From Thermothielavioides terrestris NRRL 8126 (lineage: Eukaryota; Ascomycota; Sordariomycetes; Sordariales; Chaetomiaceae), in contig NC_016458.1 of NCBI RefSeq assembly GCF_000226115.1, positions 7,288,001-7,352,000 of the forward strand: 64,000 nucleotides of DNA, in the 5' to 3' direction. Of the stretch, positions 61,070-64,000 are shown piece after piece (positions within the stretch are counted from its first letter, which is position 1; every line of letters begins with the position of its first letter). The notes below the pieces were generated by a model that was not told the origin of the DNA, did not search any database, and saw only the letters and a program-made list of their open reading frames with translations. Made by a program: the position numbers and the translations under genes.

Positions 61070-64000
61070 AAACCTAGGTAAGCTAAGCACTGAGGTTTAC
61101 TTCGATATAGGTAGCAACGCTAACCTTGTCGATAAGGAGTTTATCTCCAAGTAGGCTAAGAACCTACACTAGATCGATATAAAGCTATACTTTGTCAAAG
61201 GCATTGGAGCCTATACCAAAGTCAAAAAGTAAGTCGAGTTTAACTTCTATATCCAAGGAATCGTCTATAGTACTAACGTAGATAGTCACTTTACTATAAT
61301 AGCCAACGTTATTAAAGGCTTAGGAGCAAAACTATTGATTAGAACTAACTTTATACTCTATAATAGAGTAAAGATTGACCTTAATATATCTATCTATTAC
61401 TTCTAGTCCATTTACAATATAAAGGTAAGAGTATATATAGAATAGAAAAGAACAATCTAGAAAGTGAAAGCTATAAACACTACAATGGTTATACCTATAA
61501 CGGAACACCTAATTAAGACTACGTTCGAGCCTATAGACACTGATAACGATAATCTAGGTAGCTAGAAACATAAACTCTACTTCGCTTTATATATCGAGGG
61601 TATACTAGACGCTATTATAGATACGAAGAGCGTACATTAGGCTATTATAAGGAACAATACTGCTTGCCCAATTACTATTGTCAAAGGATAGCGTATTAGA
61701 CACCTTCTTTAGTATAGCCTAGAGGAGGACATCTAGGTAATAGTATAGAACCTTATACAATAGACCTAAGATAACGTTGTAGACGACAAATACGTATAGA
61801 TAACAATAACTATATAATAGGAGCCTAGCGATAAGGAACCAATAACGGAGACATTGACAGAGAATAAATATAAGCCACCTACTAAGTAAGAGTTCTATAT
61901 ACTATCCTATAGTATCGAGAAACTAGATAATATCCTATACGTCAAGTTAGTAGTAGAGGTAAGCATCTATAGCAAGGACAAACGATATATAGAAGAAATA
62001 AAGGCATTGCTAGATAAGTATAATATCTTTTATAACTATAGTATTGTCCCTATATTAGAGGATTAGAAGATAAGAATTTCGCTTATCGACGGATAGTAGA
62101 ATTAGCTTAAGCCCGTTTAGGTTTACCTACTAAGCGCTAAAGACTAAGCGATTGTCGACGAAGAATACAATAAACTATATATATAAAGAAAGATGGACTT
62201 TATAGACTAGCCAACCTCTGTCGCTTACCTAGTCTTCGTAGTCTATTATATAGTTGCTAGAAAAACGAAAGGTAGAGCTATAGTGGACCTCTAGCCTCTA
62301 AATACATTGGTAGTACTAGATGTATACCTGTTACCTAACTAAGACAACATTATAAATATAATAATAGGCAATACAATCTTTATAGTATTCGACGCCTCTA
62401 GATTTTTCTTCTAGCTTCTAGTCGTAGAAGAACACTATAACTATATAGTAGTCATTAGTCCTAAAGGTTTAGAACGCTTAAATATTGTACTAATAGGATT
62501 TAAAAACTTACTAGCTTTTATATAGCGCTTTATAGACCGTTTATTCTATAAGTATAAACACTTTGTCTACGTCTATATCGACGACATTATTATCGTTAGC
62601 AAGAATATAGAGGAGTACCTTAAGTACATTGAGACAGTTCTCAATATCTTTGACAAGGTATACGTTTACATTTTAGTAGAAAAATCCTTTATAGCCTATC
62701 CATTAGTAAGACTTCTTAGCTATATAGTTAATAGCAAAGGAGTAGCTAAGATAGATATAGGATTACTATATTTTTAAAACTCAAGTTCCTCGATACCTTT
62801 AAGACCTTAGAACAATACCTTAGTATAGCTAGATAGCTATATAAAGGCATCCTATAGTATATAGTGAAAGCGTAGCCTCTATAGGACTATAAAACTAAAC
62901 TCCTTGCCTAAAGGAGAGTAAGCGGAGACCTTCTAGTCGCTAAGTCGAAGAACGCTAGGAAATTATTTACTTTAAACGCTAAATTCTAGCCTATACTAGT
63001 GGAACTAAAGTCCTTTAAGCTGCTATAGAAACATCTATACGAGTAGTACTTCCTATATCATTATCGTCCTAATAAGCCGCTATTTATTAAGCTCGATATA
63101 AGTAGCAAAGGATATAGAGCAATCGTCTTTCAACTCTATAGCGAATAGGACAATACTAGTATCCCTAGCTAAGACATTCTAAATAGTAAGATCTAGCCTA
63201 TTATATTTTTGTCTTGCCTAACTTCTAATATAGAAAGGAAGTATAAGAGTATAGAAGTAGAAGTCGCTACTATTGTATAGGCAGTTAAGAAGCTTTAAAA
63301 AATAGTATAGTCAAACCAACACTTTGTAAATATCCTAATAGACTACGTAGCGACTAGAGGCATTATAAAGTATATCTCTCTTACTACTATAGACCTTATA
63401 AAGGCCAACCTAAAGCTTACCAACGCTATAAACTAGTTATCCTAGTTTAACCTCAATATCTTCTATATACTAGGAAAGCTCAACGTTGTACTAGACGCCT
63501 TGTTACGTCTACTGACCTTCGAGGAAGACGCCTCTAACGAAACTTAAAACGCTATTAACGAGCTAGAGGACATTTAGTCTACTACCTAGATCGACACTAA
63601 GGAATGCTATACTATAGACACTAGTACCTTCGAGCTAGTTATTAATAACAAGTTTAAAGCTAAGCTAACTATAGTTTACCTCAACGACTACTAGTATAAT
63701 AAGATTATTAGAAGTCTCTACAATATAGAAGAACGAGCTAAGAAGATTGCTAAGTAGAGAGAATACGAAGAGTAAGAAGGAGAGCTATAAAGAAAGTAGC
63801 ACTAAAAGCTATAGCTTAGACTCTATAAACTAAAGGACGGTCTTCTCTACTACGTCGACTACAAAGGAGCGAAGAAGCTTTGTATCCCTAGTAGCTATAT
63901 CAAAGACATTCTTGCCGTTATATATAATAACACTTACTACTTTGGTATAGATAATATAATAGTAAACCTCTTAGTATTCGCGTTTAACTGAAAGCGCTAG
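61070..64000 (+). pseudogene. element D pol: protease, RT, RNase H, partial integrase
   Basis: Protease-like EVYFDIGSNANLVDKEFI at about 61.1 kb; RT with IFIVFDASRFFFQLLVVEEH, KGLERLNIVLIGFKN and active site YIDDIIIVSKN near 62.57-62.60 kb; RNase H with PLFIKLDISSKGYRAIVFQL and ERKYKSIEVEVATIVQAVKK near 63.07-63.29 kb; FNLNIFYILGKLNVVLDALL at its end; then an integrase zinc-finger region cut by the window edge. This order is gypsy-type. YIDD is intact but many TAG codons interrupt the frame. Confidence 0.8.

Larger units (their letters stand above)
57985..64000 (+). mobile_element. element D: Ty3/gypsy retrotransposon, runs off the right edge
   Basis: Starts with a 249-base LTR, then a primer site of the same TGGTGCCTAC type as A and B, gag, protease, RT, RNase H and the beginning of integrase, where the window ends. 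The LTR ends (TGTCACACGCA...TATAACA) resemble those of A and B (TGTTACACGCA...TATAACA), so D is a candidate autonomous partner. It is inserted in F after AATTT; the second TSD copy is outside. Frames have many TAG codons. Confidence 0.85.

Overview
The window looks like nuclear DNA of a filamentous ascomycete, most likely a Sordariomycete of the Sordariales/Chaetomiaceae type. The evidence is short introns (50-100 bases, plus one of 220) with CTAAC/CTGAC branch sites, fungal-type orthologues throughout, a tRNA-Ala gene with a short intron, and a sharp split between a GC-rich gene half and an AT-rich half full of LTR retrotransposons whose reading frames are broken almost entirely by CAG-to-TAG and TGG-to-TAG/TGA changes. 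That is the signature of repeat-induced point mutation (RIP). The taxon is inferred; no name can be read from the sequence.

Gene half, about 2.8-32.8 kb. I could splice ten protein genes and one tRNA gene: a membrane-anchored MOSC/mARC-like protein (+), condensin SMC2 (-), a LysM-domain protein (+), the sterol/lipid homeostasis protein ARV1 (+), V-ATPase subunit e (-), a beta-hydroxyacid dehydrogenase (-), mitochondrial N-acetylglutamate synthase (+) with a perfect TGACTCA box upstream, a Gvp36-like BAR protein (+), tRNA-Ala(AGC), LSM4 (+), a PPR protein (+) and a Zn2Cys6 transcription factor (+). They are housekeeping genes without an operon-like theme. Gene-free stretches lie at 1-2.8 kb and 26.1-30.0 kb; a small pseudogene relic sits at 25.7-26.1 kb.

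Repeat half, about 33-64 kb. It resolves into a nest of LTR elements, ordered by matching LTR pairs and 5-base target-site duplications (TSDs). Element H (+, gag only) is cut by element F (+, Ty3/gypsy, gag to RT). F is cut by G (-, a Ty3/gypsy chromovirus; 249-base LTRs, TSD TTACC). G is cut by E (+, Ty1/copia; 182-base LTRs, TSD CGTGT). E is cut by A (+, a 1.1-kb non-coding element with 280-base LTRs, TSD CACAT). F is further cut by B (-, a relative of A; 282-base LTRs, TSD ACTAT) and by D (+, Ty3/gypsy, running off the right edge).

The most unusual content is in this nest. Copia element E has about 1.2 kb between the end of pol and its 3' LTR that carries an intact, intron-containing, antisense gene for a 116-residue lysine/alanine/proline-rich protein, although the surrounding pol is shredded by RIP. 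Chromovirus G has a 12-base match between its LTR and its primer-binding site that predicts self-priming. Elements A, B and D carry a primer-binding site that extends into a whole tRNA-like sequence of 113-116 bases. Element E has a half-tRNA (initiator-Met anticodon arm) type primer site. In the gene half, the last intron of SMC2 holds a 126-base homopolymer.
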